The notes under the pieces were generated by a model that was not told where the DNA came from, ran no database searches, and saw nothing but the letters and a program-made list of their open reading frames with translations. A stretch of 64,000 nt of DNA from Haemophilus haemolyticus (GTDB lineage: Bacteria > Pseudomonadota > Gammaproteobacteria > Enterobacterales > Pasteurellaceae): assembly GCF_003352385.1 (NCBI RefSeq), contig NZ_CP031243.1, positions 124,001 to 188,000 on the forward strand, read 5' to 3'. This document shows, piece by piece, positions 40,902-51,793 of the stretch; the stretch's first letter is position 1; each line of letters begins with the position of its first letter. Made by a program: the position numbers and the translations under genes.

Positions 40902-41087
40902 TTATTTCATTTGTGCTGGCATTGTGTTTTTTTGAATTTCTGGCATAAAACTACCGCCAGCAACGGCACCTGTGCCTTCTACAGGTTGCATAATGCCATT
41001 TGGTAATGCATCTGGATCTTTAACTGGTTCAGATGCACATCCAACTAATGCTAATCCAGTCATTAAAATAAGACCTAATTTATTCAT
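40902..41087 (-). CDS. Small lipoprotein resembling the NlpD N terminus
   Basis: The 61-residue protein has a lipoprotein signal (LALVGCAS) and a short mature part. It contains NGIMQPVEGTG and FMPEIQKNT; NlpD, encoded next, has GIMQPVNGES and WQPEIQKNT at the same distance from its lipid anchor. It looks like a partial duplication of the nlpD 5' end or a separate partner that uses the same docking segment. It lies between yqaA and nlpD in the same orientation. Confidence 0.8.
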   Translation of the reverse strand: MNKLGLILMTGLALVGCASEPVKDPDALPNGIMQPVEGTGAVAGGSFMPEIQKNTMPAQMK

Positions 41088-41095
41088 TTTTTATC

Positions 41096-41674
41096 CTAGT
41101 TTTTCAATATAAAGTAAGCAATGACAGCCAGTGCCACCACTGACCAACCAATAATTTCAATAGATTTTCGCAATTTTGCTGAGAATTTTTCACCGCCCCA
41201 TGCGGCTAATTTTGCCACCAGCAAGAAACGAGCTAAACGTGAAACAAATGCGGTAATGGCAAAAGGGAAAAATGCCATTTGCATCACGCCAGAGCAGAGA
41301 GTAAATACCTTGTAAGGAATTGGGCTAAAACCCGCCACAAACACAACTAATACGCCCCATTGCTCAAACCAACTGATGGCTTTTACCCAATGCGCACCAT
41401 ATCCCCATTGTTGTACAATGTTTTCCACCCAATCCGTTGCATAATAACCAATTGCGTAACCAATCACTCCACCGATGACAGAAGCAATTGCTGTATAAAA
41501 TGCAAATTTCACCGCACTTTTCGGCTTTGACATAGACATTGGGATCAACATCACATCGGGCGGAATAGGAAAAAATATTGCCTCGATAAAACTTACAAAA
41601 GAGAGCCAAAAAGTAGCAAAACGATGTTTTGACCATTCCATCGTCTTATCATACATCGCGCCGAAAATTTTCAT
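41096..41674 (-). CDS. YqaA family inner-membrane protein (VTT/DedA-like)
   Basis: The 192-residue protein has about four hydrophobic segments and SFIEAIFFPIPPDVMLIPM and FVAGFSPIPYKVFTLCSGVM, the paired half-motifs of the VTT/DedA superfamily (E. coli YqaA). Members are thought to move lipids across the inner membrane. It lies eight bases before the small lipoprotein gene and 29 after surE. Confidence 0.88.
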   Translation of the reverse strand: MKIFGAMYDKTMEWSKHRFATFWLSFVSFIEAIFFPIPPDVMLIPMSMSKPKSAVKFAFYTAIASVIGGVIGYAIGYYATDWVENIVQQWGYGAHWVKAISWFEQWGVLVVFVAGFSPIPYKVFTLCSGVMQMAFFPFAITAFVSRLARFLLVAKLAAWGGEKFSAKLRKSIEIIGWSVVALAVIAYFILKN

Positions 41675-41703
41675 ATTTATTCTCTATTTGCTAACACAAG
41701 CCA

Positions 41704-42444
41704 TTATTCCTGCGCTAACCAATCTTGTAAAGCCAAAAGTGAGTGATGTGCAGTAAGATCTGCCTGAATTGGCGTGATAGACACATAACCATTTTTCACC
41801 GCATGGAAATCTGTTCCCTCGCTTTCATCTTCGGGTAATGCTGAAGGGCCAATCCAATAAATGGTTTCATCACGAGGATCTTTTTGCTTAATCACTTCTG
41901 TTGAGGATGCACGATAACCCAAACGACATACCTTGTAGCCTTTTAATTCCTCAAAAGGTAAGTCTGGTACATTGATGTTAATCACTTCACGAGGGTTTAA
42001 TAATTGATGATGTAATTTTGGAATGAGATCACACACCACTCGTGCCGCTGTTTCATAATGCTGACGACCATCTAACGAAACCGCAATAGCGGGCAAACCT
42101 AAATGACGACCTTCAAGTGCTGCCGCCAAAGTGCCAGAATAAATCGTATCATCGCCCATATTACAACCCGCATTAATGCCTGACACAACCAAATCAACTT
42201 GACCAGATAAAAATCCATTTAACGCTAAATGTACACAATCTGCTGGTGTGCCGTTCACACAATAATCGCCACTGTCTAAATGGCGTGGGCGCAGTGGCTC
42301 CACTAATGTGAGCGAGCTTGATGCCGCACTTCGATTACGATCGGGGGCAACAACAATGACTTCGGCAATTTTTCTTAATTCTGTTGCTAAAACTTGAATG
42401 CCTTCCGCATGAAAACCGTCATCATTACTGACTAAAATTCGCAT
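41704..42444 (-). CDS. surE: 5'-nucleotidase SurE
   Basis: The 246-residue protein begins [16 protein letters not shown] with the DD metal motif, and continues with [36 protein letters not shown] and NVNVP-like NINVPDLPF. It removes phosphate from nucleoside monophosphates and is linked to stationary-phase survival. It follows truD by nine bases; the truD-surE-nlpD order is conserved in gamma-proteobacteria. Confidence 0.96.
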   Translation of the reverse strand: MRILVSNDDGFHAEGIQVLATELRKIAEVIVVAPDRNRSAASSSLTLVEPLRPRHLDSGDYCVNGTPADCVHLALNGFLSGQVDLVVSGINAGCNMGDDTIYSGTLAAALEGRHLGLPAIAVSLDGRQHYETAARVVCDLIPKLHHQLLNPREVININVPDLPFEELKGYKVCRLGYRASSTEVIKQKDPRDETIYWIGPSALPEDESEGTDFHAVKNGYVSITPIQADLTAHHSLLALQDWLAQE

Positions 42445-42453
42445 TGTACTTCC

Positions 42454-43473
42454 TTATGCTTCTGTATAATTTACTAACTCACGAACTAATGCCGTGGCAT
42501 AACTGCCCGCTGGCAAATAAAATTTTAAACTCAAGCCTTCTGGCTCAAATGCCCAAGAAAACCCTTTTGCTTTCATCAATAATGGGCGACGTGCTGCCTT
42601 CATTCTTTCTTGTTTCATTAAAGGATCGAAAGCTGAATGTCGGCTCACAATTTCATTTTCAATATCACTTGCCACCAAAGCATCTTCACCAATTAAAGGA
42701 GCAGTGAGTAAAATATCTTGATTTTCTAACCGCACTTGCAAGGCATTTAAATCTTCTTTTTCATCTGCTTTAAACCAACTGTGCGAACCTGATAATTGCA
42801 CAATATCGTTTGGCAAAACTTGATTTGTTGCGCCCTTTACAATACGCGCAGCCACAACTAGATTAAAAATTTCACTGCGCGCGGCGGAAAGATAAAAACT
42901 GCGTTTTTTGCGATCTTTTACCTTGATTTCCCCTTGCGCCCAACGCAATGCTTGCGTGAGGTTATGTCCATCCCGACCAAAACGTTGTTCCGTAAAATAA
43001 TTGGGGAAACCAAAATTTGCTACAAAATCTAACCGCGCTTTAAGCTCATCAGATTCTTCTGCACCGCGTAATAAAATATCGAAATAATTTCCCTCAAGGC
43101 TACCCGTGCGAATTTTTCGATTATGTCGAGTAACCGTTAAAATCTCTACGCCATCTAATTCAAATTGACTGAAATCGGGCGTTTCCATTCCTGGCATTTG
43201 CAAGCAAAACCATTGTTCTGTCACTGCTCGACGATCTTTCAACCCCGCATATCCCATATTGCGTTCAGAAACACCCGCAAATTTAGCTAATTTTTCGCCA
43301 ACAAATAAGGTGTTACAATCTGTTTTGCGTACATACAACGCAACAAACTCTCCATCGCCTGATATTTCATAGCCCAAATGCTCTTTTACAATAAAATCCG
43401 CACATTCAGCCTTTAAAAGTGCGGTGGTTTTTGGCGGTGTTTTTAATGCCAAATAAGGGAGTTGTTCGAGCAT
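42454..43473 (-). CDS. truD: tRNA pseudouridine synthase TruD
   Basis: The 339-residue protein carries the signature [21 protein letters not shown] with catalytic Asp at residue 80, as in E. coli, and [17 protein letters not shown]. It makes pseudouridine 13 in tRNA-Glu. It heads the truD-surE-yqaA cluster and is divergent from rraB. Confidence 0.96.
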   Translation of the reverse strand: MLEQLPYLALKTPPKTTALLKAECADFIVKEHLGYEISGDGEFVALYVRKTDCNTLFVGEKLAKFAGVSERNMGYAGLKDRRAVTEQWFCLQMPGMETPDFSQFELDGVEILTVTRHNRKIRTGSLEGNYFDILLRGAEESDELKARLDFVANFGFPNYFTEQRFGRDGHNLTQALRWAQGEIKVKDRKKRSFYLSAARSEIFNLVVAARIVKGATNQVLPNDIVQLSGSHSWFKADEKEDLNALQVRLENQDILLTAPLIGEDALVASDIENEIVSRHSAFDPLMKQERMKAARRPLLMKAKGFSWAFEPEGLSLKFYLPAGSYATALVRELVNYTEA

Positions 43474-43581
43474 AGTTAAGGGCTCTTTTTTATAGAAAAT
43501 AATTGTGCGAAATTCTATGCGACTTTTCGTGATTTATCCACTAAAATAACCGCACTTTTGTTCTTGTTGAAGGATTTTATT

Positions 43582-43998
43582 ATGTCAAAATTGGCTGAGT
43601 TACAAGCAGAAACCCGTGAAATTATCGCTGATTTACTTAACGATGGTAGTGACCCGGATGCGCTTTACATTATTGAGCATCATATTGCTCATCACGATTT
43701 TGATTTGTTAGAAAAAATCGCTGTAGATGCGTTTAAAGCCGGTTATGAAGTGTCCGAAGCGGAAGAATTTGAAGATGATGACGGAAAACCTATTTTCTGC
43801 TTTGACATTATCAGTGAAGTAGAATTAAAAGCGGAGATTATTGATGCGCAACAAAAAGAAATACTTCCGTTATTAGAAAAATACAAAGGCATTTATGATG
43901 GTTGGGGAACTTATTTTGAAGACCCAAATGCCGATGACGATGAATACGGTGACGATGGGGAATTTTTTGATGATGAAGAAGAACCTCGTGTACATTAA
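43582..43998 (+). CDS. rraB: RraB, regulator of RNase E activity
   Basis: The 138-residue acidic protein (LAELQAETREIIADLLNDG, DPDALYIIEHHIAHHDFD, and an Asp/Glu-rich tail) fits RraB, which binds the C-terminal half of RNase E and changes degradosome composition. I start at ATG 43582 rather than eight codons upstream. It ends in a tight uptake-signal terminator. Confidence 0.9.
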   Translation: MSKLAELQAETREIIADLLNDGSDPDALYIIEHHIAHHDFDLLEKIAVDAFKAGYEVSEAEEFEDDDGKPIFCFDIISEVELKAEIIDAQQKEILPLLEKYKGIYDGWGTYFEDPNADDDEYGDDGEFFDDEEEPRVH

Positions 43999-44008
43999 TT
44001 ATTCTTTT

Positions 44009-44039
44009 TAACCGCACTTAATAAGTGCGGTTATTTTTT
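44009..44039. terminator. Uptake-signal terminator after rraB
   Basis: AACCGCACTT, three-base loop, AAGTGCGGTT and then ATTTTTTA. The stem is 10 bp and each arm is a full uptake signal. It lies between convergent rraB and res. Confidence 0.9.
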
Positions 44040-44064
44040 AGGTATGAGAAAAACAAACTACTCA

Positions 44065-47040
44065 TCATTGTTGCTGTGCATTTTTTATCACATTCACAAT
44101 TTCATCTTTCTCAAATTGGGTTTTGAACACAATTTTCGTATCCGATGCAACGAGATTAAACAATTTTTCTGCGTGTTTAATTTTTTGCTGCTCTTCCGAA
44201 CGTAAAGATTGATCGTCTGGTACATTTTTGCTTTCTACAATCAAATTCAACGTGTCGCCCGAGCTTGTTTTTATAATATAAGCAAAATCGGGCGAGTATG
44301 TACCGCCGCCTGCCACAGGGATTTTGATGGAATTTTTGGGAATTTTGGTGAACACAATCACTTCTTTTACTTGATTTTTCGTGATGTTTGCGTGTTCCAA
44401 TTCACTATCAAAAAACACACTTTCAAACAAAAATTCAGCCAATGGACTACCCGAATCAAACTGTGTGCCTAAATCCGAAGCATTCACTTCTGCCAACGCC
44501 TTGCCTTGATTATCCGTAAATTTTGTTGGGTGAACACTGCCACCCACACGGCTAAATCCTACTTCAAACGCATTAAAGGAATTGAGCAATAACCAGCGGT
44601 CAAACCCTGCTTTTATCGTGTGAATCGTGCGTTCATTCAGGAATTTTGAAATCTCCAACACATCACGAAGCGAAAAAAATGCCTTGTGCAAAGTCTGCAT
44701 TTGAATCAAAGCCGTTTGCGATAATTTCAATAAAAACTCACGATAATTCAGCGTATTAATCGGTTCAAAAACTTCATCATTCAGGCTTCTTGTTTCAGTG
44801 GCAGACAATAAACCATTATCCACACGAATTTTATTTTGTACGGTGCGTATGCCGGTTGCCGTAAATTTATCCGCATTTTCTTTCAGATAACGGATAAACA
44901 AACTCAAAAATTCATCTTCATCTTTGATTTTGTATTGCAACAAGGCTTTTTGGTTAATCGCTTCCCATAAGGATTTTAATTCATCATATTTAGCGATACG
45001 CATTTTGACTTTTTCAACTTTTTCGCCTGAACGTTTGATTTTTCCATCTTTCAGGCTGCCTGAACTTTCAAAGGCTTTTGGGAATAATTTTTTCGTTTCA
45101 GCAAAGCCATTTTCCAAAAAGACATCATCGTCATCGGTTAAATCTGCCAATTGATTGCGAATCTGTTTCTTACTGAGATCAGGATAAGCCGTCTGAATTT
45201 TCTTAATTAATTCATCAGTTAAAGCCATAAAAACAATCGGTTTTACCACCGCACTATTCACTTCATCAGTTAATTTTTTAACGAAATCCGTTTCGCTATT
45301 ATCCACAAAATAATTCAAGAAAAAGGCGTGATCTTTTACTCTTGCCATATATTCATTTACAGGTAAACGTAAGCCACGACCGACTTCCTGCAATTTGCTC
45401 GTTTCAGAGCCACTAGAACGCAATTTGCAAATTTGAAACACATTAGGATTGTCCCAACCCTCTCGCAACGTCCATTTGGAAAACACAAAACGACGTGGAT
45501 TAGCAAGCGATAACAAGGTTTCTTTATCGTGCAAAATTTCATTTACTTCTTGCTCAATTTTGTCGTCTTTATCGCTGTTATCCTGCGAAAAATAGCCACC
45601 GTGAGTTTTGGCAATATCGTTTAATGCCGTTTGCCAATATTGGCGTAGAAATTCATCATTTTCTGTTTGCAAACGATGTTCTAATTCCGCTTTTACCATT
45701 TGCTCAAAAATGGTTTTCAGACCGCCTGAAAGTTGATTTTTCTCATCACGATAGCCTGCAATATCATCAATGAAAAATAATGTGAGAGGTTTAATCCGTC
45801 CACCATTTCTCGTAAGCAATTCTTTTTCCAAGACAAAATGCTCTCTAATCGCTTGTCGCATCATTTTATCCCGCACAGTATCGCTGTATGAATACGGATT
45901 GATGGTATCGCCTTTTTTCAACTCAATACCATTGCTCAACACCAGCACGCTTTTATTCATTTCAGACACAAACAAATCGCTAATGGCTTGATGAATATGG
46001 TTTAAATTTTCGCCTTTACTTAACTTAAATTCTTGTTTATCTAAAATAAACGTCGCTTCTTTGCCGTCTAAATCAATCAGTTTAATCCGCTCGCCATTAT
46101 CGCCGTCAATTTGTTCAGTAAACGCACGAATGCCTTTTACTAAATCATCATTAAACGCATCAATCGCACTTAATCGATAAAGTAAGTTTTCATATTTTTG
46201 TATGGTTAATTTAACAATTTTTCCTTGTTCATTTTTAACATTTTTGCCGTTTTCATCTTTTTTATTTACTTCAACACTAGGGAATGTTGCCCCATATCGC
46301 AAGATAAATTGAGCATTAAATTTTTGTATGTTTTGCCAAGTAACGCCATTTTTATCAAACTTATGCGGTTCATCAATAATCACAAAGGGATTAGTTGAAG
46401 CCAAGGCCTCAAAGGGCACAGAAAACTTATCTTTAATCAAACGGCTGCCGTCATTGCCCTTATCTTTTCCCGCCATTGTATCAGAGTTGATCATACCTGC
46501 ATTAATCAATAAGACGTGGATTTTCTGCTTATCTTCCGCCCCCACAAAACGCACAATTTCAGAGGGCATAAAGGCTTTTTTTGCTTTGTTTTTTTGGCTT
46601 TCTACTACATACAATTCAATTTCTGTTTCGCCATATTGCCCTGCAAAATCCTTGCGAAAATGTTCTGCAAGCGACGCGCTTTGCAAAAAGTTTTTCGTTC
46701 CAGCTTTAATGGAAATAGTGGGTACAACCACGATAAATTTAAACACACCCAGCACACGATTGAGCTCAAACATCGTTTTTGTGTAGGTATAAGTTTTGCC
46801 TGTCCCCGTTTCCATTGAAATATCAAGCACATTGCTATGAGATAACGCTATATCGCCCACGTTATTGGCTTGTTGGATTTTTTGCAAATTATCCGTTTTC
46901 AGGTCGCCTGCAAATTCAATTAAGGGATTTTCATCTGTTTGCACATTTTTATTTAAATGTACACGGTCAAACACTGCCAAAACGGATTCAATCGCTCGCT
47001 CTTGATGGGGCAAATTTTTTTCGTAAGTAAAACCTGCCAT
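44065..47040 (-). CDS. res: Type III restriction enzyme, Res subunit
   Basis: The 991-residue protein has Walker A SMETGTGKT at residues 75-83, motif II VIIDEPHKFDK, helicase motif WTLREGWDNPNVFQICKLR and motif VI EVGRGLRLP. A PD-ExK nuclease sits at the C terminus (PD at 917-918, ESK at 936-938). With Mod it makes a DNA-cutting complex that needs two inverted unmethylated sites. All motifs are intact. It follows mod by one base. Confidence 0.95.
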   Translation of the reverse strand: MAGFTYEKNLPHQERAIESVLAVFDRVHLNKNVQTDENPLIEFAGDLKTDNLQKIQQANNVGDIALSHSNVLDISMETGTGKTYTYTKTMFELNRVLGVFKFIVVVPTISIKAGTKNFLQSASLAEHFRKDFAGQYGETEIELYVVESQKNKAKKAFMPSEIVRFVGAEDKQKIHVLLINAGMINSDTMAGKDKGNDGSRLIKDKFSVPFEALASTNPFVIIDEPHKFDKNGVTWQNIQKFNAQFILRYGATFPSVEVNKKDENGKNVKNEQGKIVKLTIQKYENLLYRLSAIDAFNDDLVKGIRAFTEQIDGDNGERIKLIDLDGKEATFILDKQEFKLSKGENLNHIHQAISDLFVSEMNKSVLVLSNGIELKKGDTINPYSYSDTVRDKMMRQAIREHFVLEKELLTRNGGRIKPLTLFFIDDIAGYRDEKNQLSGGLKTIFEQMVKAELEHRLQTENDEFLRQYWQTALNDIAKTHGGYFSQDNSDKDDKIEQEVNEILHDKETLLSLANPRRFVFSKWTLREGWDNPNVFQICKLRSSGSETSKLQEVGRGLRLPVNEYMARVKDHAFFLNYFVDNSETDFVKKLTDEVNSAVVKPIVFMALTDELIKKIQTAYPDLSKKQIRNQLADLTDDDDVFLENGFAETKKLFPKAFESSGSLKDGKIKRSGEKVEKVKMRIAKYDELKSLWEAINQKALLQYKIKDEDEFLSLFIRYLKENADKFTATGIRTVQNKIRVDNGLLSATETRSLNDEVFEPINTLNYREFLLKLSQTALIQMQTLHKAFFSLRDVLEISKFLNERTIHTIKAGFDRWLLLNSFNAFEVGFSRVGGSVHPTKFTDNQGKALAEVNASDLGTQFDSGSPLAEFLFESVFFDSELEHANITKNQVKEVIVFTKIPKNSIKIPVAGGGTYSPDFAYIIKTSSGDTLNLIVESKNVPDDQSLRSEEQQKIKHAEKLFNLVASDTKIVFKTQFEKDEIVNVIKNAQQQ

Positions 47041-47041
47041 T

Positions 47042-49048
47042 TTAATACCTCGCCAATACGCTTAAATTGTTCAAGCCTTTTTTATTGGCATAGGTTTTTA
47101 CCGCTTGCGCCAATTCTTTTTGCATCGCGCTATCTATATTTTCGCCAAATAACACAATGCGTTCAGGCACAAAATCCTTATCGTTATCCAAGTGTTCAAT
47201 CAGGGCTTTTACGCTTTCTGATGTAAAACCGCTTGCCAATAAATATAAATGTTGACGGCAGTAATAAGCGGTATAACCTACTAAATCAACGGTTTCAACT
47301 TTTTCAGTCAGTCTGCAACCGTCAAACACTCGCCAAGTGGTTAAAAGCTGGTGGAGTTGTTCATCGGTTAAGTTGTTTTTCGGCAAGAAATCAATTTGTG
47401 GGTCAAAATCAGTATTCAATGCCGTCTGAAAGTGCGGTTCGGTTTTGAAAATTTTAAAACCTAAATCTGTGGTTGTTTCTTTAAAATCTTGACGAATTTT
47501 AACCGCACTTTTTTCAATTCTAGCTTTTGTGATGTCAAAAATGGTTTTATAGCCCGCTTTATAGGCTTCGGATTTTTCGTCTGTCGGTTCGGGTAGTTGC
47601 ACGCAAATAAATTTACGATTGCCTTTGTCTTCAGCATTTAATTGCATCACAGAGTGAGCGGTTGTGCCTGAACCAGCGAAAAAGTCTAGGATAGTTAAAT
47701 CTTTATCATCAATTAACGTCATTAATGTTTGAATAAAATTTATATTTTTAGGAGCTGAAAAAATATCATTTTTTATTTTAAATATGTTTTTTAACATTGT
47801 ACCTGCTGATGTCGTTTTAAAATCAAACTCAACATCCATTTTTTTATTTTGAATAACACCTTTATATTTTTTATTAAATAAGATGCTTTTTAATCGGATT
47901 GTTGTACTAAAATTTTTTTCATATATTTTATTTTCTTTAAACTCTAGTGCGTTTTCTAAAAATAATTGATTGATTTTTTCGGCAGTATAAGTATTTTCAG
48001 CAAAATTATTTCCTTGATATGATATATATCTGGTATATCCGTTTGAAGTTAGATTTAAGTCTATCTCATCTAGTTTATATTCTTTTTTTATAATGAAATC
48101 TTTAGTGCTAGTGTTAAAATAGACACTATAATGTTTCTCAGAATTAAAGCCACTTACTAAACTATTAAAGTCATTCTCTCCAACTAAAACTCGTTTTCCA
48201 CTGTTATGAACATAATTACCAAATTCGTCTAAAGCTAAATCATTTATATTTTTTGGAACATTTTCAACAAAATAACTTTTATCATAATTTAAAGCATAAA
48301 TTAGACAATAATCATTACAAACTGAAATAAATTTTGAATTTTTTCGTCCCTTTGGGTTATTTTCAACAGATAAAAGGGCTACAAAATTCTCTTCCCCAAA
48401 CACTTCATCACAAAGTAGTTTTAATTGTGCTTGTTCATTATCATCAATAGAAATAAAAATCACGCCGTCATCACGCAACAATTCACGCGCAATATACAAA
48501 CGCGGATACATAAACGTCAGCCACGCACTGTGTGAATTGGATTTTTTAGCAGCAAATTCCAGCACACGCTTGGCTTCTTCCAAATCCATCCCCAAATCAA
48601 CCAACTGCTGCGGCGTAAATTTTCGGTCATCTTGATAAACAAAACCGTCTGAACCTGTGTTGTACGGCGGATCGATGTAAATCATCTTGATCTGATTTTT
48701 ATAGGCGTGTTTTAGGTGTTTTAATACTTCCAAATTATCGCCTTGAATCAGTATGTTTTCGCTATTTTGATTTTCCGGTTTTTGGTTGTGTTCAATATCT
48801 TCCGCTAAAAGCGTTTCAGGCTGCCTGTCTTTTAAAATTTTGGCATAGGATTTGCCCAGCCAATTGAGGCTGTAGCTTTCTTTTTCTGTTTTAATGCCGT
48901 TTGATTGCAACGCTTCCGCCATTTTTTCAGGCAAAAATGCACCTTGTTTATCAAAACAATTTGGGAAATGGCGTTTTAATATGCTTAGCTGTTCGTTTTC
49001 AGCTTGGGTGTTTGATGAAAACAAGGTTTCTTTGGTGATTTCGGCCAT
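47042..49048 (-). CDS. mod: Type III DNA methyltransferase, Mod subunit
   Basis: The 668-residue beta-class N6-adenine methyltransferase has DPPYNTG at residues 126-132 and FFAGSGTT at 456-463. Between them lies a target-recognition region (about 225-440) that is visibly more AT-rich than the flanks, as expected for a recombining specificity domain. No simple-sequence repeat was found at the 5' end, so this is not one of the phase-variable mod genes. Uptake signals occur near its 3' end. Confidence 0.94.
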   Translation of the reverse strand: MAEITKETLFSSNTQAENEQLSILKRHFPNCFDKQGAFLPEKMAEALQSNGIKTEKESYSLNWLGKSYAKILKDRQPETLLAEDIEHNQKPENQNSENILIQGDNLEVLKHLKHAYKNQIKMIYIDPPYNTGSDGFVYQDDRKFTPQQLVDLGMDLEEAKRVLEFAAKKSNSHSAWLTFMYPRLYIARELLRDDGVIFISIDDNEQAQLKLLCDEVFGEENFVALLSVENNPKGRKNSKFISVCNDYCLIYALNYDKSYFVENVPKNINDLALDEFGNYVHNSGKRVLVGENDFNSLVSGFNSEKHYSVYFNTSTKDFIIKKEYKLDEIDLNLTSNGYTRYISYQGNNFAENTYTAEKINQLFLENALEFKENKIYEKNFSTTIRLKSILFNKKYKGVIQNKKMDVEFDFKTTSAGTMLKNIFKIKNDIFSAPKNINFIQTLMTLIDDKDLTILDFFAGSGTTAHSVMQLNAEDKGNRKFICVQLPEPTDEKSEAYKAGYKTIFDITKARIEKSAVKIRQDFKETTTDLGFKIFKTEPHFQTALNTDFDPQIDFLPKNNLTDEQLHQLLTTWRVFDGCRLTEKVETVDLVGYTAYYCRQHLYLLASGFTSESVKALIEHLDNDKDFVPERIVLFGENIDSAMQKELAQAVKTYANKKGLNNLSVLARY

Positions 49049-49276
49049 AATTTTTCTGCTTGCTTGTTAATATAATTATTTGATTTTGCCGTATAACAGG
49101 CCAGCTTTGCAAGTGTTGGCATTGATAACACAGCCTAAATTTAAAAACAAAGCCACATTAATTTAAAATTTGTTAAAGTTAAATAATGAAAGGCTATTAA
49201 ATTTTAGCATTGCGCGCGGAATAATTTTCGTTACAATGATACGGCTTTTTTAACGGATTTTTATAAGGAAAACATA

Positions 49277-49897
49277 ATGAAAGTAGCAAAAAATGTAGTG
49301 GTGAGCATTGCTTACCAAGTTCGCACACAAGATGGCGTATTGGTCGATGAAGCTCCAGCGAATCAACCTCTAGAATATTTACAGGGCCACAATAATTTAG
49401 TGATCGGTCTTGAAAAAGCGCTTGAAGGTAAAGAAGTAGGCGACAAATTTGAAGTACGTGTACAACCTGAAGAAGGTTATGGCGCATACAGTGAAAATAT
49501 GGTTCAACGTGTACCAAAAGATGTATTCCAAGGTGTTGATGAGCTTGAAGTCGGCATGCGTTTCTTAGCGGATACTGACATTGGTCCAGTTCCAGTGGTG
49601 ATTACTGAAATCGATGGCGATGAAGTTGTAGTTGATGGAAATCACATGTTAGCTGGTCAAGAATTACATTTCACGGTTGAAGTTGTTGCAACGCGTGAAG
49701 CAACGTTAGAAGAAATCGCACACGGCCATGTTCATGGTGCGCATAGCCACCACCACGATGATGACGAAGAAGGTCACGGTTGTGGCTGTGGTGGTCATCA
49801 CCACCATCACGACCATGAGCACGAACACAGCGGATGCTGCGGCGGTGGTCACGGGCACGGACATGGTCACGGCAGCTGTGGCTGCGGTGGTCATTAA
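49277..49897 (+). CDS. slyD: SlyD-type FKBP peptidyl-prolyl isomerase with metal-binding tail
   Basis: The 206-residue protein has an FKBP domain with an inserted-flap chaperone domain (about 1-150, VLVDEAPANQPLEYLQGHNN and PEEGYGAYSENMV) and a tail of about 55 residues rich in His, Cys and Gly. SlyD supplies nickel to metalloenzymes such as hydrogenase in E. coli; H. influenzae has a nickel urease. It is divergent from mod. Confidence 0.95.
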   Translation: MKVAKNVVVSIAYQVRTQDGVLVDEAPANQPLEYLQGHNNLVIGLEKALEGKEVGDKFEVRVQPEEGYGAYSENMVQRVPKDVFQGVDELEVGMRFLADTDIGPVPVVITEIDGDEVVVDGNHMLAGQELHFTVEVVATREATLEEIAHGHVHGAHSHHHDDDEEGHGCGCGGHHHHHDHEHEHSGCCGGGHGHGHGHGSCGCGGH

Positions 49898-49916
49898 TTA
49901 AAACAGCCAAAAACAT

Positions 49917-49951
49917 TACCGCATTTTAGCAATGAAGTGCGGTATTTTTTT
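49917..49951 (+). terminator. slyD terminator
   Basis: TTACCGCATTTTAG and TGAAGTGCGGTATTTTTTT form a stem with a loop of about 13 bases and T-run. One arm is a perfect uptake signal, the other has a changed base. Confidence 0.8.
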
Positions 49952-50047
49952 ATTAAAAACCTGACAAAATACGCTGTAAATATTGGATCCTAACGAACTT
50001 CTCGGTAGACTATAGCGCAATTCACTCAAAAAATTTTAGCCCTCAAA

Positions 50048-51784
50048 ATGAAAAAAATATCGCTAAAACTCACCGCACTTTTTTTGGCATTAAGTTGCTT
50101 TCCCGCATTTGCTGAACAAACCGTTGATATTGAAGTTCAAGGTATCCGTGGTTTCCGTGCTGTTCGTAATACGGATCTCAATGTTCATCTGATTAATAAA
50201 GAAGAAATGGATGGCTCCGAACGCTATCAACATTTAGTCACTCAAGCTGTGGATCGTGGTTTGCGTGTATTTGGTTATTATGAATCTTCCGTGCGTTTTG
50301 AACGAAAACAGCGTCAAGGCAAACGCGATTTGTTGATTGCGTACGTTACACCAGGCGAGCCAACAAAAATTGCAGGCACTGATGTGCAAATTGAAGGAGA
50401 AGCCGCACAAGATGAAAATTTTGATGCGTTACGTAAAAACTTGCCGAAAGAAGGCGTTTTGGTTGAACACCAGACTTATGATGATTACAAAACAGCGATC
50501 TCACGTTTAGCATTAAATCGTGGATATTTTGATGGGGAATTTAAAATTTCACGTTTAGAAATCAGCCCTGAAACCCATCAAGCATGGTGGCGAATGTTAT
50601 TTGATAGCGGCGTTCGTTATCATTATGGCAATATTACTTTTAGCCATTCACAAATTCGGGATGATTACTTAAATAATATTCTTAACATCAAATCTGGTGA
50701 TCCGTATTTAATGAATAACTTATCGGATTTAACCAGCGATTTTTCATCTTCAAATTGGTTTAGCTCAGTATTAGTTCAACCTAATGTTAATCATAAAAAC
50801 AAAACTGTGGATGTGGAGATTATTCTTTATCCACGTAAAAAAAATGCGATGGAACTCGGTGTGGGCTTTGCAACTGATGGTGGCGTGCACACCCAAATTG
50901 GTTGGACAAAGCCTTGGATTAATAGCCGTGGACATAGTTTCCGCACTAATCTTTATCTCTCTGCCCCAAAACAAACTTTAGAGGCAACTTATCGAATGCC
51001 TCTACTTAAAAATCCATTAAATTATTACTATGATTACTCTGTCGGTTGGGAAGGTGAAAAAGAGAATGATACCAATACAAGAGCGCTTACGTTGTCCGCG
51101 TTACGTTATTGGAACAACGCGCATGGCTGGCAATATTTTGGCGGACTTCGTGCGCGATATGATAGTTTTACACAAGCCGATATAACCGATAAAACTTTCC
51201 TCCTTTATCCAACGGTCGGATTTACTCGCACCCGATTACGTGGCGGTTCTTTTGCAACTTGGGGCGACGTACAAAAAATCACTTTTGATGTGGGTAACAA
51301 AGTTTGGTTATCGGAAGCGTCTTTCGTAAAAGTGCAAGCTTCTAGTGCATGGATTCGTACTTATGCGGAAAATCACCGTATCGTTGCTCGTGCTGAAGTT
51401 GGGTATTTACATACAAAGGATATTGAAAAAATTCCGCCCGCACTTCGTTTCTTTGCTGGTGGCGATCGCAGTGTGCGCGGTTACGGCTATAAAAAAATTG
51501 CGCCTAAAAATAAAAACGGAAAATTGGTTGGTGGCTCGCGATTACTTGCGGGTTCTTTAGAATATCAATATCAAGTTTATCCGAATTGGTGGGCGGCGAC
51601 CTTCGCAGATAGCGGATTAGCAGCTAATGATTACACGACTAAAGAATTGCGTTATGGCGCAGGCATTGGTGTCCGTTGGGCATCACCAGTGGGCGCAATT
51701 AAATTTGATATTGCCACCCCGATTCGTGATAAAGATAACAGCAAAAATATTCAATTTTACATCGGACTTGGTACAGAAATTTAA
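50048..51784 (+). CDS. tamA: TamA, outer-membrane subunit of the translocation and assembly module
   Basis: The 578-residue protein has a signal peptide ([17 protein letters not shown]), three POTRA domains (about 22-265) and an Omp85 beta-barrel, including the [13 protein letters not shown] motif [14 protein letters not shown] near 475. With TamB it helps assemble certain outer-membrane proteins, including autotransporters, and TamB-type proteins move lipids between membranes. It is nine bases before tamB. Confidence 0.95.
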   Translation: MKKISLKLTALFLALSCFPAFAEQTVDIEVQGIRGFRAVRNTDLNVHLINKEEMDGSERYQHLVTQAVDRGLRVFGYYESSVRFERKQRQGKRDLLIAYVTPGEPTKIAGTDVQIEGEAAQDENFDALRKNLPKEGVLVEHQTYDDYKTAISRLALNRGYFDGEFKISRLEISPETHQAWWRMLFDSGVRYHYGNITFSHSQIRDDYLNNILNIKSGDPYLMNNLSDLTSDFSSSNWFSSVLVQPNVNHKNKTVDVEIILYPRKKNAMELGVGFATDGGVHTQIGWTKPWINSRGHSFRTNLYLSAPKQTLEATYRMPLLKNPLNYYYDYSVGWEGEKENDTNTRALTLSALRYWNNAHGWQYFGGLRARYDSFTQADITDKTFLLYPTVGFTRTRLRGGSFATWGDVQKITFDVGNKVWLSEASFVKVQASSAWIRTYAENHRIVARAEVGYLHTKDIEKIPPALRFFAGGDRSVRGYGYKKIAPKNKNGKLVGGSRLLAGSLEYQYQVYPNWWAATFADSGLAANDYTTKELRYGAGIGVRWASPVGAIKFDIATPIRDKDNSKNIQFYIGLGTEI

Positions 51785-51793
51785 GGTGAATTT

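Noticed and set aside
49743..49894. His/Gly repeats in slyD as a CRISPR or satellite array
   Set aside because: They are irregular codon-level repeats within an intact reading frame typical of SlyD tails.
49671..49916. Minus-strand frames over the slyD tail
   Set aside because: They mirror the His-rich GC-rich tail of slyD; codon bias and lack of a ribosome site argue against them.
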